Notes: a model not told the origin generated them from the letters alone. A stretch of 64,000 nucleotides of DNA from Halomonas beimenensis (GCF_002549795.1 NZ_CP021435.1:2542001-2606000); one strand, 5' to 3'. Positions 1 to 8,795 are shown, numbered from the stretch's first letter. Translations and numbers: made by a program.

Positions 1-33
1 CCAGGCTTCTTCCACCGGCACAGGAGACATGAT

Positions 34-351
34 ATGCCCCCACCCTGCTCGCGCTGTGTCTCACAGTGTGTGATCAATCTTGAGACTGCCCGCAAGTTGG
101 GGACGGCTACCGGTGCGGTGGCCGGTTCCCTCAAGGGCGCCTATTCCTCGCTCTATTCGCCCAGCCGGTTGCTGGCTTCCCCAACACAGTTCCCCCTCAG
201 CCGGATCGCCGTTGCCGTGATTGCGGCCGCGTCCAGCGGTATCGCCGGGGCAGCGGCTGGCCATCAGATGGTCCAGCACCTGTTTCCACCTGGGCAGGGC
301 TCACCCTGGCTCTGCCTTGGGTGTGGTCATGCCTTTCGGGTGCTGGACTGA
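34..351 (+). CDS. Small hypothetical protein with a C-terminal CxxC motif
   Basis: I do not recognise a function. The 105-residue product has a small-residue-rich segment (about residues 55-75, isoleucine/alanine/glycine, possibly membrane-inserting) and a C-terminal Cys-x-x-Cys-Gly-His motif like a short zinc knuckle. An AGGAGA at 22-27 supports the ATG at 34. A GTG at 70, just before the sequence INLETARKLG, is an alternative start and may be nearer the conserved N-terminus, because a frame open from the window edge ends at 73 and would overlap it. The gene opens a plasmid/ICE-like cassette and is followed by a hairpin with a T run. The reading frame looks real; the role is unknown. Confidence 0.55.
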   Translation: MPPPCSRCVSQCVINLETARKLGTATGAVAGSLKGAYSSLYSPSRLLASPTQFPLSRIAVAVIAAASSGIAGAAAGHQMVQHLFPPGQGSPWLCLGCGHAFRVLD

Positions 352-377
352 TCCCATCACCGCACTTCCCCCCTGCT

Positions 378-399
378 GCCGGCGACTTGCCGGCTTTTT
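378..399 (+). terminator. Hairpin terminator ahead of the DUF932 gene
   Basis: A perfect 6-bp stem (GCCGGC, 5-nt loop, GCCGGC) is followed by TTTTT. It lies between the stop of the first small gene and the ribosome binding site of the DUF932 gene, so it could end the upstream transcript or act in the leader of the next gene. Confidence 0.6.
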
Positions 400-417
400 C
401 CGTCTTGGAGGTTTCTC

Positions 418-1386
418 ATGGCACATCAGATCGAACACATGGCCTACGTCGGCGACACACCCTGGCATGGCCTGGGCCAGCAGCTGTCACGTCATCAGCC
501 GCTGGAGGTCTGGCGGCAGCAGGCTGGCATGGACTGGCACATCGAGGAATCCCCGGTACGCTTCATCACCGATGGGGCCGGCCACTTGGGCAGTATCCAC
601 TCCTTCCCGGAGCAGAAGGTCCTCTATCGCTCCGACACCAAGGCCCCGCTGTCGGTGGTCTCCCAACGTTACAAGGTGGTACAGCCGGAGGAGGTTCTGG
701 AGTTTTACCGGGACCTCACGGAATACGCGGGTTATGAGCTGGAGACCGCCGGGGTGCTCAAGGGTGGCCGCAAGTTCTGGGCCTTGGCCCGCAGCGGCCT
801 GGGTGGGGCTCTAAAGGGACAAGACCAGGTCAACGACTACCTGCTGCTGGCCACGTCCTGCGATGGGTCGCTGGCCACGGTGGCGACGCCAACTTCGGTA
901 CGGGTGGTGTGCAACAACACCCTGACCATCGCCGTGGACGGCACCTCGCAGGGCGTAAAGGTGCCACACAGCACCGAGTTCCGTCCGCAGCTGGTCAAGC
1001 AGCAGCTGGGAATCTCCGTGTCCCAGTGGGACGACTTCATGTATCACCTGAAGACCCTGGCCGAGCGCAAGGTCAGCCAGGAGGAAGCGAGGACCTACTT
1101 CCAGTCGGTGATCTGCAACGCCGAGGCGCCGCTGGACGATCCGTCCAAGCTGCCCAACGTTCGCGCCCTCAATCGCGTCCAGAAGCTCTACCAGGGCGAG
1201 GGACGTGGTTCTCAGCTGTGTACGGCGCAAGGCACCGCCTGGGGCCTGCTCAACGCGGTCACCGAGTACGTGGACCACGAGAAGCGCGCTCGCAGTAACG
1301 ACTACCGCATGGACTCCGCCTGGTTCGGCCAGGGCGCCAGCCTCAAGGACAAGGCGTTGGAGTCCTCCCTTGCGCTGGTGTCCTGA
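418..1386 (+). CDS. DUF932 plasmid/phage-type protein
   Basis: The 322-residue protein matches the DUF932 (phage/plasmid-like TIGR03299) family. It has the N-terminal signature WHGLG near residues 18-22, a central segment with VRVVCNNTL near residue 160, and a glutamine/lysine-rich C-terminal half. GGAGG at 406-410 fits the ATG at 418. The family is common on plasmids, ICEs and prophages, often beside recombination genes, as here; its biochemical role is not established. It is flanked by hairpins on both sides, which suggests separately tuned expression within the cassette. Confidence 0.85.
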   Translation: MAHQIEHMAYVGDTPWHGLGQQLSRHQPLEVWRQQAGMDWHIEESPVRFITDGAGHLGSIHSFPEQKVLYRSDTKAPLSVVSQRYKVVQPEEVLEFYRDLTEYAGYELETAGVLKGGRKFWALARSGLGGALKGQDQVNDYLLLATSCDGSLATVATPTSVRVVCNNTLTIAVDGTSQGVKVPHSTEFRPQLVKQQLGISVSQWDDFMYHLKTLAERKVSQEEARTYFQSVICNAEAPLDDPSKLPNVRALNRVQKLYQGEGRGSQLCTAQGTAWGLLNAVTEYVDHEKRARSNDYRMDSAWFGQGASLKDKALESSLALVS

Positions 1387-1435
1387 ACGGCGTCCTGCGT
1401 TCTCCCACCCCCGTCTTTCCCTCACCACGGCATAG

Positions 1436-1465
1436 CGCCCGGCCCATCAAAGGCCGGGCGTTTTT
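1436..1465 (+). terminator. Strong intrinsic terminator after the DUF932 gene
   Basis: A perfect 9-bp GC-rich stem (CGCCCGGCC/GGCCGGGCG) with a 7-nt loop is followed by TTTTT. It lies 50 bp after the DUF932 stop. Confidence 0.85.
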
Positions 1466-1481
1466 GTTTATGGAGGTACCG

Positions 1482-1667
1482 ATGCAACCACCCATGACAT
1501 TCGAGATCTGCCATGCCCTGACCCAGCTGACGCGTCAGTTACTCGAGGCTGGCGAGCAAGCGACCGAGACCCACGTGCTGGCCAAGGGCCAGGTTTATCG
1601 CGTGGCCCTGTCCCTGGAGCCGGTCCCGACCGAGGAGCTCCCTGACGTCATCCAACGCTATCGATAA
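1482..1667 (+). CDS. Short hypothetical cassette protein (61 aa)
   Basis: I do not recognise this protein. It is 61 residues starting MQPPMTFEIC, with an amphipathic N-terminal helix (residues 5-25) and a short strand-rich middle. The ATG at 1482 is chosen because GGAGG at 1472-1476 lies 5 nt upstream; the in-frame TTG at 1464 and ATG at 1470 fall inside or too near the terminator and the Shine-Dalgarno. It sits 11 bp before the ERF gene and probably shares its transcript, so it may be an accessory factor of the recombination module, but nothing in the sequence proves that. Confidence 0.6.
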   Translation: MQPPMTFEICHALTQLTRQLLEAGEQATETHVLAKGQVYRVALSLEPVPTEELPDVIQRYR

Positions 1668-1678
1668 CGGAGGCCATC

Positions 1679-2416
1679 ATGGCAACCCCCATTCATCCCA
1701 AGACCGCCGACCAGACACCGATCGCTCAAGCAACCCAGGACAGCACCGCGATCATCCAGGTGATCGAGCGGGCCGCCCTCAACCCCGAGGTCGACATCGA
1801 CAAGATGGAGCGCCTACTGCAGATGCAGGAGCGGGTGCTCGACCGCCAGGCGCTGATGGCCTATAGCGCCGCGATGGCGGCCATGCAGACTGAGCTGCCG
1901 AGCATCGCCGAGCGCGGCAAGACCAACAACGGCCACTACGCCACCCTGGAGGACATCGTCGATACCGTGCGCCCGATCATGAAGAAGCACGGCTTCGCGG
2001 TGAGCTTCCGCATTCAGACCCAGGAACGCGGCATCCAGGTCACCGGCGTGCTGATGCACCAGGACGGCCATCGGGAAGAAACCAGCATGCTGTTGCCGGC
2101 CGATACCAGCGGCAGCAAGAACGCCGTCCAGGCGTTCGGCTCCTCCACTAGCTACGGCAAGCGCTACGTGCTGTGTGCCCTGCTCAACATCACCACCCGC
2201 GGCCAGGACGACAACGGTCACGCCGCCGCCCCGGTCAAGCTGGTCACCCCCTTCCAGGCCGGGCAGATCCGGCAGCTGATCGCCGCCTGTCCCCCGGCGA
2301 CTCAGGAATGGTTCGTCGGCAAGTACAGCGACGCCGAGCAGGTGCCCCGTAGCGACTTCGACAAGCTGCGTGCCTCCCTGCAGAAGCGGGCGCAGCCCAA
2401 CCATCAACATCACTGA
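1679..2416 (+). CDS. ERF-family single-strand annealing protein
   Basis: The 245-residue protein fits the ERF superfamily of phage/plasmid annealing proteins (functional analogues of RecT and Red beta). Characteristic segments are a helical N-terminus with ERLLQMQERV, then NNGHYATLEDIVDTVRPIMKK (about residues 81-101) followed by GFAVSF, and the later TSYGKRYVLCALLNI (about residues 158-172). The C-terminal 60 residues are a variable tail. By family it would pair complementary single strands during recombination. CGGAGG lies just before the ATG. A YqaJ-type exonuclease follows 60 bp downstream, giving the usual exonuclease-plus-annealase pair. Confidence 0.88.
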   Translation: MATPIHPKTADQTPIAQATQDSTAIIQVIERAALNPEVDIDKMERLLQMQERVLDRQALMAYSAAMAAMQTELPSIAERGKTNNGHYATLEDIVDTVRPIMKKHGFAVSFRIQTQERGIQVTGVLMHQDGHREETSMLLPADTSGSKNAVQAFGSSTSYGKRYVLCALLNITTRGQDDNGHAAAPVKLVTPFQAGQIRQLIAACPPATQEWFVGKYSDAEQVPRSDFDKLRASLQKRAQPNHQHH

Positions 2417-2418
2417 CC

Positions 2419-2447
2419 GGCCGGCGAGGGGCCTCCCCTCGCTGGCC
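2419..2447 (+). terminator. Hairpin between the ERF and YqaJ genes
   Basis: A GGCC/GGCC outer pair and an 8-bp inner stem (GCGAGGGG, loop CCT, CCCCTCGC) immediately follow the ERF stop. There is no T run, so it may attenuate or protect the upstream mRNA end rather than terminate. Confidence 0.45.
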
Positions 2448-2476
2448 TATGCCGTGTCATCGAGAAGGAGAACATC

Positions 2477-3088
2477 ATGCAGATCCTGACACTGGAACAG
2501 GGCACGCCCGAGTGGCATGCCGCCCGTCTGGGCATCGTCACCATGTCCGAGCTGAAGACGTTGCTGGTCAAGGGCAAGGGGCCGGGAGGCTTCGGTGCCG
2601 GTGCGATGAGCTACATGCACCAGCTGATCGGCGAGCGCATCACCGGCGAGCCCTCCGACACCTTCCAGGGCAATGCCCATACCCAGCGCGGGCATGAGCT
2701 GGAGCCCGTGGCCCGGGAGCTCTATCACGAGGCCACCGGCCTGCCCCAACTGGAGCAGGTCGGCATCATCCTCAATCACGGGGTGGGCTATTCGCCGGAT
2801 TGCCTGGTCGACAGCAATGGCCTGGTCGAGATCAAGACCAAGCTGCCCAAGTACCAAATCGAGCTGCTGCTGGCCGACGAGCTACCCCAGGAGCACGTCG
2901 CTCAGTGCCAAGGCGGGCTGTGGGTCAGCGAGCGGGAATGGATCGACTTCGTCAGCTACTGGCCGGGTATGCCGCTGTTCGTGAAGCGTGCCTATCGGGA
3001 CGAGGCGCTGATCCGCACCATCGCCGAGCGCGTTGAGACCTTCTACGAGGAGTTAGAGCGTCGCATGGCCATGGTCATGGCGGCCTGA
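2477..3088 (+). CDS. YqaJ-family viral recombinase / exonuclease
   Basis: The 203-residue protein fits the YqaJ (lambda Exo-like, PD-(D/E)XK) nuclease family. Candidate catalytic residues are Glu75 (in RGHELEP), Asp108 (in GYSPDCLVD), and Glu118 with Lys120 (in LVEIKTK); the downstream glutamine in QCQGGLWV is also typical. By family it resects double-stranded DNA ends to expose strands for an annealing protein, which is encoded just upstream. Length is normal for the family. GAAGGAG precedes the ATG. Together with ERF it forms a Red-like recombination module typical of phages and integrative elements. Confidence 0.88.
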   Translation: MQILTLEQGTPEWHAARLGIVTMSELKTLLVKGKGPGGFGAGAMSYMHQLIGERITGEPSDTFQGNAHTQRGHELEPVARELYHEATGLPQLEQVGIILNHGVGYSPDCLVDSNGLVEIKTKLPKYQIELLLADELPQEHVAQCQGGLWVSEREWIDFVSYWPGMPLFVKRAYRDEALIRTIAERVETFYEELERRMAMVMAA

Positions 3089-3099
3089 GGAGAGACACC

Positions 3100-3597
3100 A
3101 TGAACCACCGCAAGCTGAGTGCCGGCGAGACCACTGGCACCTACCGGATCACCGACACGGTGACTGAATCGGAGCTCTTGAGCATCGCCAAGGCATTCGC
3201 TCGTCGTCGGCTGGCCAAGGGACGTAAAATCACCCAGCCAGCTCTCGCGTTCGAGTACCTGCAGGTGCTGCTGCAGGACTACGAGCACGAGGTCTTCAGC
3301 CCTTTGTTCCTCGACAGCCAGCACCGGGTGATCCGCTTCGAGGAGCTGTTTCGCGGCACCATCGACTCGGCCAGCGTCTACCCGCGTGAAGTGGTCAAAC
3401 GGGCCTTGGCCTGCAACGCTGCTGCGGTGATTCTGGTCCATAACCACCCCTCGGGTGATCCAGAGCCCAGCGATGCCGACCGACGCATCACCCAGCGGCT
3501 GAAGGAAGCCCTCGGACTGGTGGAGATCCGGGTCATCGATCACATCGTAGTCGGGAGCCAGGGATGTGATTCCTTTGCTGAGCAGGGGTATCTGTAG
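3100..3597 (+). CDS. radC: Short RadC-like JAMM-domain protein
   Basis: This 165-residue protein carries the RadC-type JAMM metal-binding motif: His114, His116, Pro-Ser-Gly and Asp127 in [14 protein letters not shown]. The N-terminal helix-hairpin-helix of chromosomal RadC is absent, so it is the short form found on plasmids, ICEs and genomic islands. The function of RadC proteins is unresolved; an old repair assignment is doubtful. The gene starts 11 bp after the YqaJ stop behind GGAGAG and is likely cotranscribed with it. It ends at a strong hairpin, closing the cassette. Confidence 0.88.
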   Translation: MNHRKLSAGETTGTYRITDTVTESELLSIAKAFARRRLAKGRKITQPALAFEYLQVLLQDYEHEVFSPLFLDSQHRVIRFEELFRGTIDSASVYPREVVKRALACNAAAVILVHNHPSGDPEPSDADRRITQRLKEALGLVEIRVIDHIVVGSQGCDSFAEQGYL

Positions 3598-3626
3598 AAT
3601 TGGCCTGCATCCCAATCACGATATAG

Positions 3627-3661
3627 CGCTGGTGCTGCCTAAAAAGGCAGCACCGGCGTTT
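3627..3661 (+). terminator. Terminator after the RadC-like gene
   Basis: A 9-bp perfect stem (GGTGCTGCC/GGCAGCACC) with a 6-nt A-rich loop is extended by four more pairs including one G-T, then TTT. It marks the end of the plus-strand cassette; base composition becomes distinctly AT-richer immediately downstream. Confidence 0.75.
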
Positions 3662-3824
3662 CAATGTTCACTTTATTTTTTCGACTATGGGAAGAGTTTT
3701 CCCAAAAGCGGATGATCGGAAAAGCCTTATATAATTCAGGCATGATAAAGCCGTCCAACACTTGCCAGGTTCACACGTACCCTGGAGTAAATAAATCATA
3801 AATGTTCTTAAGATTGACTCTCGT

Positions 3825-6800
3825 CTACTCCGCACACACTACATCCAATGAGACACCAACTGTGTCCATCAGGAAACTATGAGCAGCCGCGAGGATCGTA
3901 GCTTGCCGGTCACTATGATTTGTCCGTGAGATCCCAGGCTGGACAATGATGATCCGCCCCTGGATCTCCTTGAACCGGCTTGCGCGCAGAATGTTGTTCA
4001 TTTCGTGTGTGCCACCATGTAAAAAACGGGTTGGACGGATGTCGGACCGCAAGCGCTGCTCGCGCCTAGCGATATGGCGACACAAATCCTTGAACTTCCA
4101 GAGCCAGCGTCCTGAACGCACCGCCTGTGAGCAGACTTCAACGGCATCCTGAAGCCGGGCACCCCCTACATTTTCGGTAAACTTACAGTGAACAAGAGAA
4201 AAATGGATGACCTCCTCTTCAACCTTGAAGCAGATCAAATCAGCAGCCTCTCCGGAGGCGTCATCGTCAAAAACCACTTCATAACCGGCATCTATGAAGT
4301 GTTGCGCCGCACGAGCCTGCACCGTGTTCTCTTGCTGCTGGCCATCACGCCACAACGACTCCCTCGTAACGTCAATACCGCTCCAATCCCACACGTCGAA
4401 GCATTCAGCCGGAAAGGAAAGCTCTGGCGCCACCTCAGGTTTAATCAATAAATGACCGTCCAATTCACTAAGGTCGGAAAATCGAACTAAGATAGGGTAA
4501 TCATTTAGAAAATCCGATAGGGGAAGTTCTCGGCGTGAAACTCCGATCGAAAGAGCTGGTCCGGCCACGTGAGTAAACTCATAAGCATTGGCGATGCCAA
4601 GCCGAAACACATACTCGGACCGCTGTCCATCATATTCGAGATAAAACCGCATCGCTTGACGCTCTTCCCCTATTTCGTCAAAACGTAGATCAAAGTAGGA
4701 AAGCGGATTTTCGATACCATCCCGAATGAGCTGAACCCTCTCCTCCTGCTGCTGAAGAATCTCAAGCGGCCACTCCAGGGTGAGCACGGTTGCCTCGGGA
4801 AACTGCGTAATTTCCTCAGGCACCAATACATTCTGAAGGATCTCATCCGTACTGATTGCACTATCTATAAGTTTCGCACCAACACGCTTGCACCATTTTG
4901 TCAGATGGGCGATTGTCCCGCGCTCTTTCGACCACACCCGTCCCTTAAACGAGCAGCCGATCGCAACCGGCAGACCACTCTCATAGCCAGCACCCTGAAG
5001 AACGGATTTCGTGGAACCGACAGTTTGAGAGATTTCCAAGGCTTGCCGAACGTCCGCACCAGTGTACATCGCAAAGCGCAGATTACGACGCGCATGCTTG
5101 GTGACGCCCACATTCTGAAACTGAAGCCGATTGATACCGGAAAGAGTCCGGAACACGGAATCACCGCGGACCAAAGAAACATCCTGGCCGCCTACCACTT
5201 TGGCCAAGTTCTCATGCAGGCAGGACTTTTCGCTAGAATGAATAAAAAGCAGACCCAATTCATCATCGTAATGAACGACATATAAGTGCCATTCGCGATC
5301 TTGGATCGACTGCGCGCGTGTCCAGCGCACAGGTGGCTCCGTCTTCGTCACATAGTAAAGGGTACTGGATTCATCATGCAGCCACACTCGATGAACTTCG
5401 GTGTTAACCGGCACAGCACGATGAAAACGACGCGGCTTAAACTCACTCGCTCTATATGCGACGACACTAAATTTAGGACGGAGTAATGCCGGAGAAATTG
5501 AAGCTAGCGCGTCGTCTTCAACCTCATTAGTAAGAGGAACAGACTGAGAGAGGAATTCGACAAGCTCGCGATGCTCGCGAACGGCATCCGAACTCATTTC
5601 GGCAAGAAGTGTGTTCCAGTCTGCGTTCTCACTATAGAGTCTCTCTAGTCCGGCGGACACATCCTGATCAGCTATATTGGCGACCACTGTCGCATCGCCG
5701 ATCACCCCGCCCGCCGTCCGGGTAAAGCGACCCGTAAACTGAAGCAAGACAGCCAGACTCTTGTGCGTATCGTGAATCGCAGCGATCTTGAGCTGCGGCA
5801 TGTCGAACCCTTCTCCGAGCATTTCAACACACACGACAATGCGGCTATCTCGGCTGTAAAGGCGCTGTAGATGCCACCCTGATGAAGAGTCTTCAGAGTG
5901 GACGAGAATCGGATCATAGCCTGGCGCCAATTCCTGATACAGCCTCAATATTTCCGTGGCGCGCTCAATGCGATTACAGCGCGCCATTAATAGGTGGTCA
6001 AACCCCGCTTCCAGGTCAGCCCCAAGCTGAGTGATCGCTTTCTCTGCAATGGCACGATCCGCGTCTTTGGGTTCGATCTCACAGACCGGATCAAACTTGA
6101 TCGACTTGAAGTATTGATCCTCCTGTGCCCGCCGAAGCGGATATGAGTAGATCACATCGCCGTCTACAAGAATACCATCACGCCTGAACGGCGTTGCCGT
6201 AAACTGCAAGACGCGCGTGGCCTGAAATTCATCTCTGAATGCTGCCCAGCTTTTTGCGCCTACGTGGTGGGCCTCATCAACGACAAGACACGAGGATCTC
6301 TCAGCCATCTCCGGCACAAGCTTGGTGGCCGTTCCCTGGCTCACGGCTGCCATTGTAGAGACCACGACATGACACGAGTCGAAGATATCTAGCTCACTCT
6401 CTGACCGCGGGCGATTGTTTATCACACCCACTATGGGATTGGGCATGTCCTCGGGAATAACCCTAAGCTTCCTGAGGAGGCCAAGTGTCAGAAACTTTTT
6501 CACCGTTTGTGATCGAAGTGGCGAAGATGGGACGACCACAAAAAAAGTACCCTTCACCTGGCCAACCAAAGTGGCAATCATCGTTTCTGTCTTTCCGGTT
6601 CCTGTCGGCATGACAATCGTGGCCGGTGTACTATAAAGGCTCCAGTGAGCACCGATAGCATGAAGGGCGCCAATCTGGGGAGCACGAAGACCCGCATGCA
6701 CTAAATTACCGTCATGGTCAACATGTTCTGAAGCATACCGGATTCCACTCTTCCAGGATTCCGAGACCTCTGACTTTTTTTCCGCCCATTGTGCGGGGTC

Positions 6801-7127
6801 ATCCTGACCGGAGAGTTCACGGTGATACTGCCAAACAAGTAAACCGGTATCGTCCTCTCGCACAACACCGTCTACTCCTTCAGGAACTGGGCAACGTTGC
6901 CGTGTGGTGAGGACGATGTGCTCGCCCGATTCTAGGATAAGAAGAGGCTGCTCAATCCGTGGCGAGACCCTTATAGTGGTACGCTCAACAATCCTTTCGG
7001 CACGCTCGGACCGTACCGTATGGGCTATCTCGCCGAGATCGTGCTTCTTGTGCCACATGAGCGCAGGAAGCATGATTTCCTCTTGCCCATGCTGATCAAC
7101 GACATCTTCAGGATCGGCATCATGCAT
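3825..7127 (-). CDS. SF2 DEAD/DEAH helicase with C-terminal nuclease-like domain
   Basis: This 1100-residue protein has an N-terminal extension (about 1-140), then an SF2 ATPase core. Walker A is MPTGTGKT (173-180), Walker B DEAH (284-287), motif III FTATPFRRD (about 309-317), and QFTGRFTR (about 463-470) is motif VI. A long middle region of no recognised fold (about 500-940) follows. Near the C-terminus, E960, D963 and the HCKF segment (K982) resemble a PD-(D/E)XK core, followed by EVCSQAVRSGRW. Helicase-nuclease fusions of this shape occur in restriction and anti-phage systems. The gene is AT-rich against the chromosome and lies downstream of a CoiA-like nuclease gene on the same strand. 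A defence role is inference from architecture and place. Confidence 0.8.
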   Translation of the reverse strand: MHDADPEDVVDQHGQEEIMLPALMWHKKHDLGEIAHTVRSERAERIVERTTIRVSPRIEQPLLILESGEHIVLTTRQRCPVPEGVDGVVREDDTGLLVWQYHRELSGQDDPAQWAEKKSEVSESWKSGIRYASEHVDHDGNLVHAGLRAPQIGALHAIGAHWSLYSTPATIVMPTGTGKTETMIATLVGQVKGTFFVVVPSSPLRSQTVKKFLTLGLLRKLRVIPEDMPNPIVGVINNRPRSESELDIFDSCHVVVSTMAAVSQGTATKLVPEMAERSSCLVVDEAHHVGAKSWAAFRDEFQATRVLQFTATPFRRDGILVDGDVIYSYPLRRAQEDQYFKSIKFDPVCEIEPKDADRAIAEKAITQLGADLEAGFDHLLMARCNRIERATEILRLYQELAPGYDPILVHSEDSSSGWHLQRLYSRDSRIVVCVEMLGEGFDMPQLKIAAIHDTHKSLAVLLQFTGRFTRTAGGVIGDATVVANIADQDVSAGLERLYSENADWNTLLAEMSSDAVREHRELVEFLSQSVPLTNEVEDDALASISPALLRPKFSVVAYRASEFKPRRFHRAVPVNTEVHRVWLHDESSTLYYVTKTEPPVRWTRAQSIQDREWHLYVVHYDDELGLLFIHSSEKSCLHENLAKVVGGQDVSLVRGDSVFRTLSGINRLQFQNVGVTKHARRNLRFAMYTGADVRQALEISQTVGSTKSVLQGAGYESGLPVAIGCSFKGRVWSKERGTIAHLTKWCKRVGAKLIDSAISTDEILQNVLVPEEITQFPEATVLTLEWPLEILQQQEERVQLIRDGIENPLSYFDLRFDEIGEERQAMRFYLEYDGQRSEYVFRLGIANAYEFTHVAGPALSIGVSRRELPLSDFLNDYPILVRFSDLSELDGHLLIKPEVAPELSFPAECFDVWDWSGIDVTRESLWRDGQQQENTVQARAAQHFIDAGYEVVFDDDASGEAADLICFKVEEEVIHFSLVHCKFTENVGGARLQDAVEVCSQAVRSGRWLWKFKDLCRHIARREQRLRSDIRPTRFLHGGTHEMNNILRASRFKEIQGRIIIVQPGISRTNHSDRQATILAAAHSFLMDTVGVSLDVVCAE

Positions 7128-7189
7128 TGATAAACATCTCCGTCATTCCATCGAGGTGGACTTTCACAGACTCTCATCTCTGATATTTA

Positions 7190-7209
7190 CCAACTACTAT
7201 ATACAGTAA
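7190..7209 (-). promoter_or_regulatory. Possible LexA-like half-site upstream of the helicase gene
   Basis: On the minus strand the sequence TACTGTATATAGTAG matches the left half of a gammaproteobacterial LexA box (TACTGTATAT), but the right ACAG half is replaced by GTTG. It lies about 65 bp upstream of the helicase start in the 216-bp gap between the two island genes. It may be only an AT-rich promoter element; weakly supported. Confidence 0.25.
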
Positions 7210-7343
7210 TTTACCCGGGTTGTGTGAATGCATACGTCTATCACAGAGCGAAGAATGGATAGTTCAAAGATCCAAGCACAACACCTATCTACCATAGTGC
7301 CGCATGGATCCCTGCTTACTCGGCACCGGGGTCACAGCGGTGA

Positions 7344-8795
7344 CTATTTCTTCTTTCGCAAATGCGTTCTATACATCTGATCGCATTCGTCAGCATAATG
7401 ATCAATGTTAGCCATTATTCTATCGAGGCGGTTATCGCGCAGGCGGAAGTGGGCTTTTCCATTACTCCTTATTGCGTCGAGAATCTGAATATTCGGCGCG
7501 GACAAAACCTCCAGATAGCGGATTACCACGGTTACCGGATTGACGATGCTCCGATTCTCTTCGCCTGTCAGATACCACAGCTTTGTTGGCCCCTGGCTCC
7601 GACCTTCGCGAGCATCCTGCCTAGATTGCTCCCGCTTCAGGGCATTGAGCTCTCTCATCCAAGGCAGAATCCCGAACCGATTCTTAATTGCTGACACGCA
7701 CTGACCTATATTCACCTGGGCTCCTTTTCGCTTGCACAGCAGATGATCCAAAACGACAAGCGCTTGCCAGGCCTCAGAATCCGCATTAATGATCCAGTCC
7801 CCTTGAACCGGAATGCCCACGAATGTCGCTTGGCGGCCACGTGTTATCAGCCGCCCCGGCGTGCGGAAAGCATCCTCGCGCATTAGTTTAGCTTCGTGAT
7901 TAGCCGTACGTACTTCCAAGCGCGCCTGCTCATAGTCGTCCGACCGGGCAGCTGCGAGATGATCAATAAGGTGCTGGTGCTGCCGTCGCTGCCAGTCACG
8001 GCTCTTCTTGTTTGCCTCCATCCGTTTGCGCCCCTGCTCCCTTGCTTGTGCCTGTGCCGCAGCGCGCTCCCTCTTGAGCTTCAGCTCTCTTTTTGCCTGC
8101 TCGCGTCTCATCCATTCGTCCGGGGCAGATGCACTCAGCGTGGCCTGGGCCTGTTTCACGCGCTTGAGGTTGTCGTAGAGTGAGCATAGAAACCACCGGC
8201 GAGGGGCACTCTCAAGCACTGCCTGGCGCAGCAGGTCGGGATCGGTTTTCTGCTCAGGCGTGAGATTACTTAGGTCAACCTCCATCAGGTTGTCGAGCGC
8301 CTTGGCCTTGGCTTCTTCCACTGCATGGGTGACATAGATCTCAATGAAGAGAATGGAGCCATTGCGGAGCCTGGCTGTGAGATCAGGACGCAGGGTTCCC
8401 GCCGACTGTTCCTGGACCACGGTTCGGAAGGGTTGGCTCTTGTGATGCTCGAAGAATACTTCATCAGTATAGGGCACACCGTCCGGCATGGGCGTCTCAA
8501 TAGGAACCGTGTAAGCCGGGAGGGTGACCCACATCGCATCTTCAATGATCTGCTTGGCCATCAAGTGAACCGCGGTCTCGTAGCCCGCCTCGCAACTGCT
8601 TCCGCTGTGATGCGAAAAGTACGCCCGCTTGCCGCCTGTCGGGTGGTTGGCGATCAAAGCAGCACCACACTTCGGACTTGGGCAAACACAGCCACAGCGA
8701 AGCCCATTGGCGACCTCACTAGGCGAATACATCCGACCTTCACGCAACCCAAACGGGACACGTAGACCTACAACATCGAGACCAGGCGTAACCAT
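7344..8795 (-). CDS. CoiA-like zinc-finger/nuclease protein
   Basis: The 483-residue protein resembles the competence CoiA-like family. An N-terminal zinc-ribbon-like part has C38-x4-C43, then HFSHH-like residues (H62, H63), C68, E73 and H77. A nuclease-like core follows: RPDL (D138) and, 14 residues on, FIEIYVTH (E152), the usual D...ExxT arrangement of this family. A highly charged coiled-coil-like segment covers about 225-290 and the C-terminal third is unrecognised. The start is ambiguous: an ATG at 8732 (Met22) has better spacing from an AAGG. It lies 216 bp upstream of the helicase gene on the same strand. Natural transformation is not suggested by the context; a DNA-processing role in a defence pair is inferred. 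Confidence 0.7.
   Translation of the reverse strand: MVTPGLDVVGLRVPFGLREGRMYSPSEVANGLRCGCVCPSPKCGAALIANHPTGGKRAYFSHHSGSSCEAGYETAVHLMAKQIIEDAMWVTLPAYTVPIETPMPDGVPYTDEVFFEHHKSQPFRTVVQEQSAGTLRPDLTARLRNGSILFIEIYVTHAVEEAKAKALDNLMEVDLSNLTPEQKTDPDLLRQAVLESAPRRWFLCSLYDNLKRVKQAQATLSASAPDEWMRREQAKRELKLKRERAAAQAQAREQGRKRMEANKKSRDWQRRQHQHLIDHLAAARSDDYEQARLEVRTANHEAKLMREDAFRTPGRLITRGRQATFVGIPVQGDWIINADSEAWQALVVLDHLLCKRKGAQVNIGQCVSAIKNRFGILPWMRELNALKREQSRQDAREGRSQGPTKLWYLTGEENRSIVNPVTVVIRYLEVLSAPNIQILDAIRSNGKAHFRLRDNRLDRIMANIDHYADECDQMYRTHLRKKK

Noticed and set aside
3825..7127. Type I or III restriction subunit (HsdR/Res)
   Set aside because: No methyltransferase or specificity gene is present, and the C-terminal motif pattern and long middle region do not match HsdR or Res as I know them.
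7344..8795. Assignment of the CoiA-like gene to natural competence
   Set aside because: No other competence genes are near, and the gene sits in a mobile-type island beside a helicase; domain similarity alone does not give that role.
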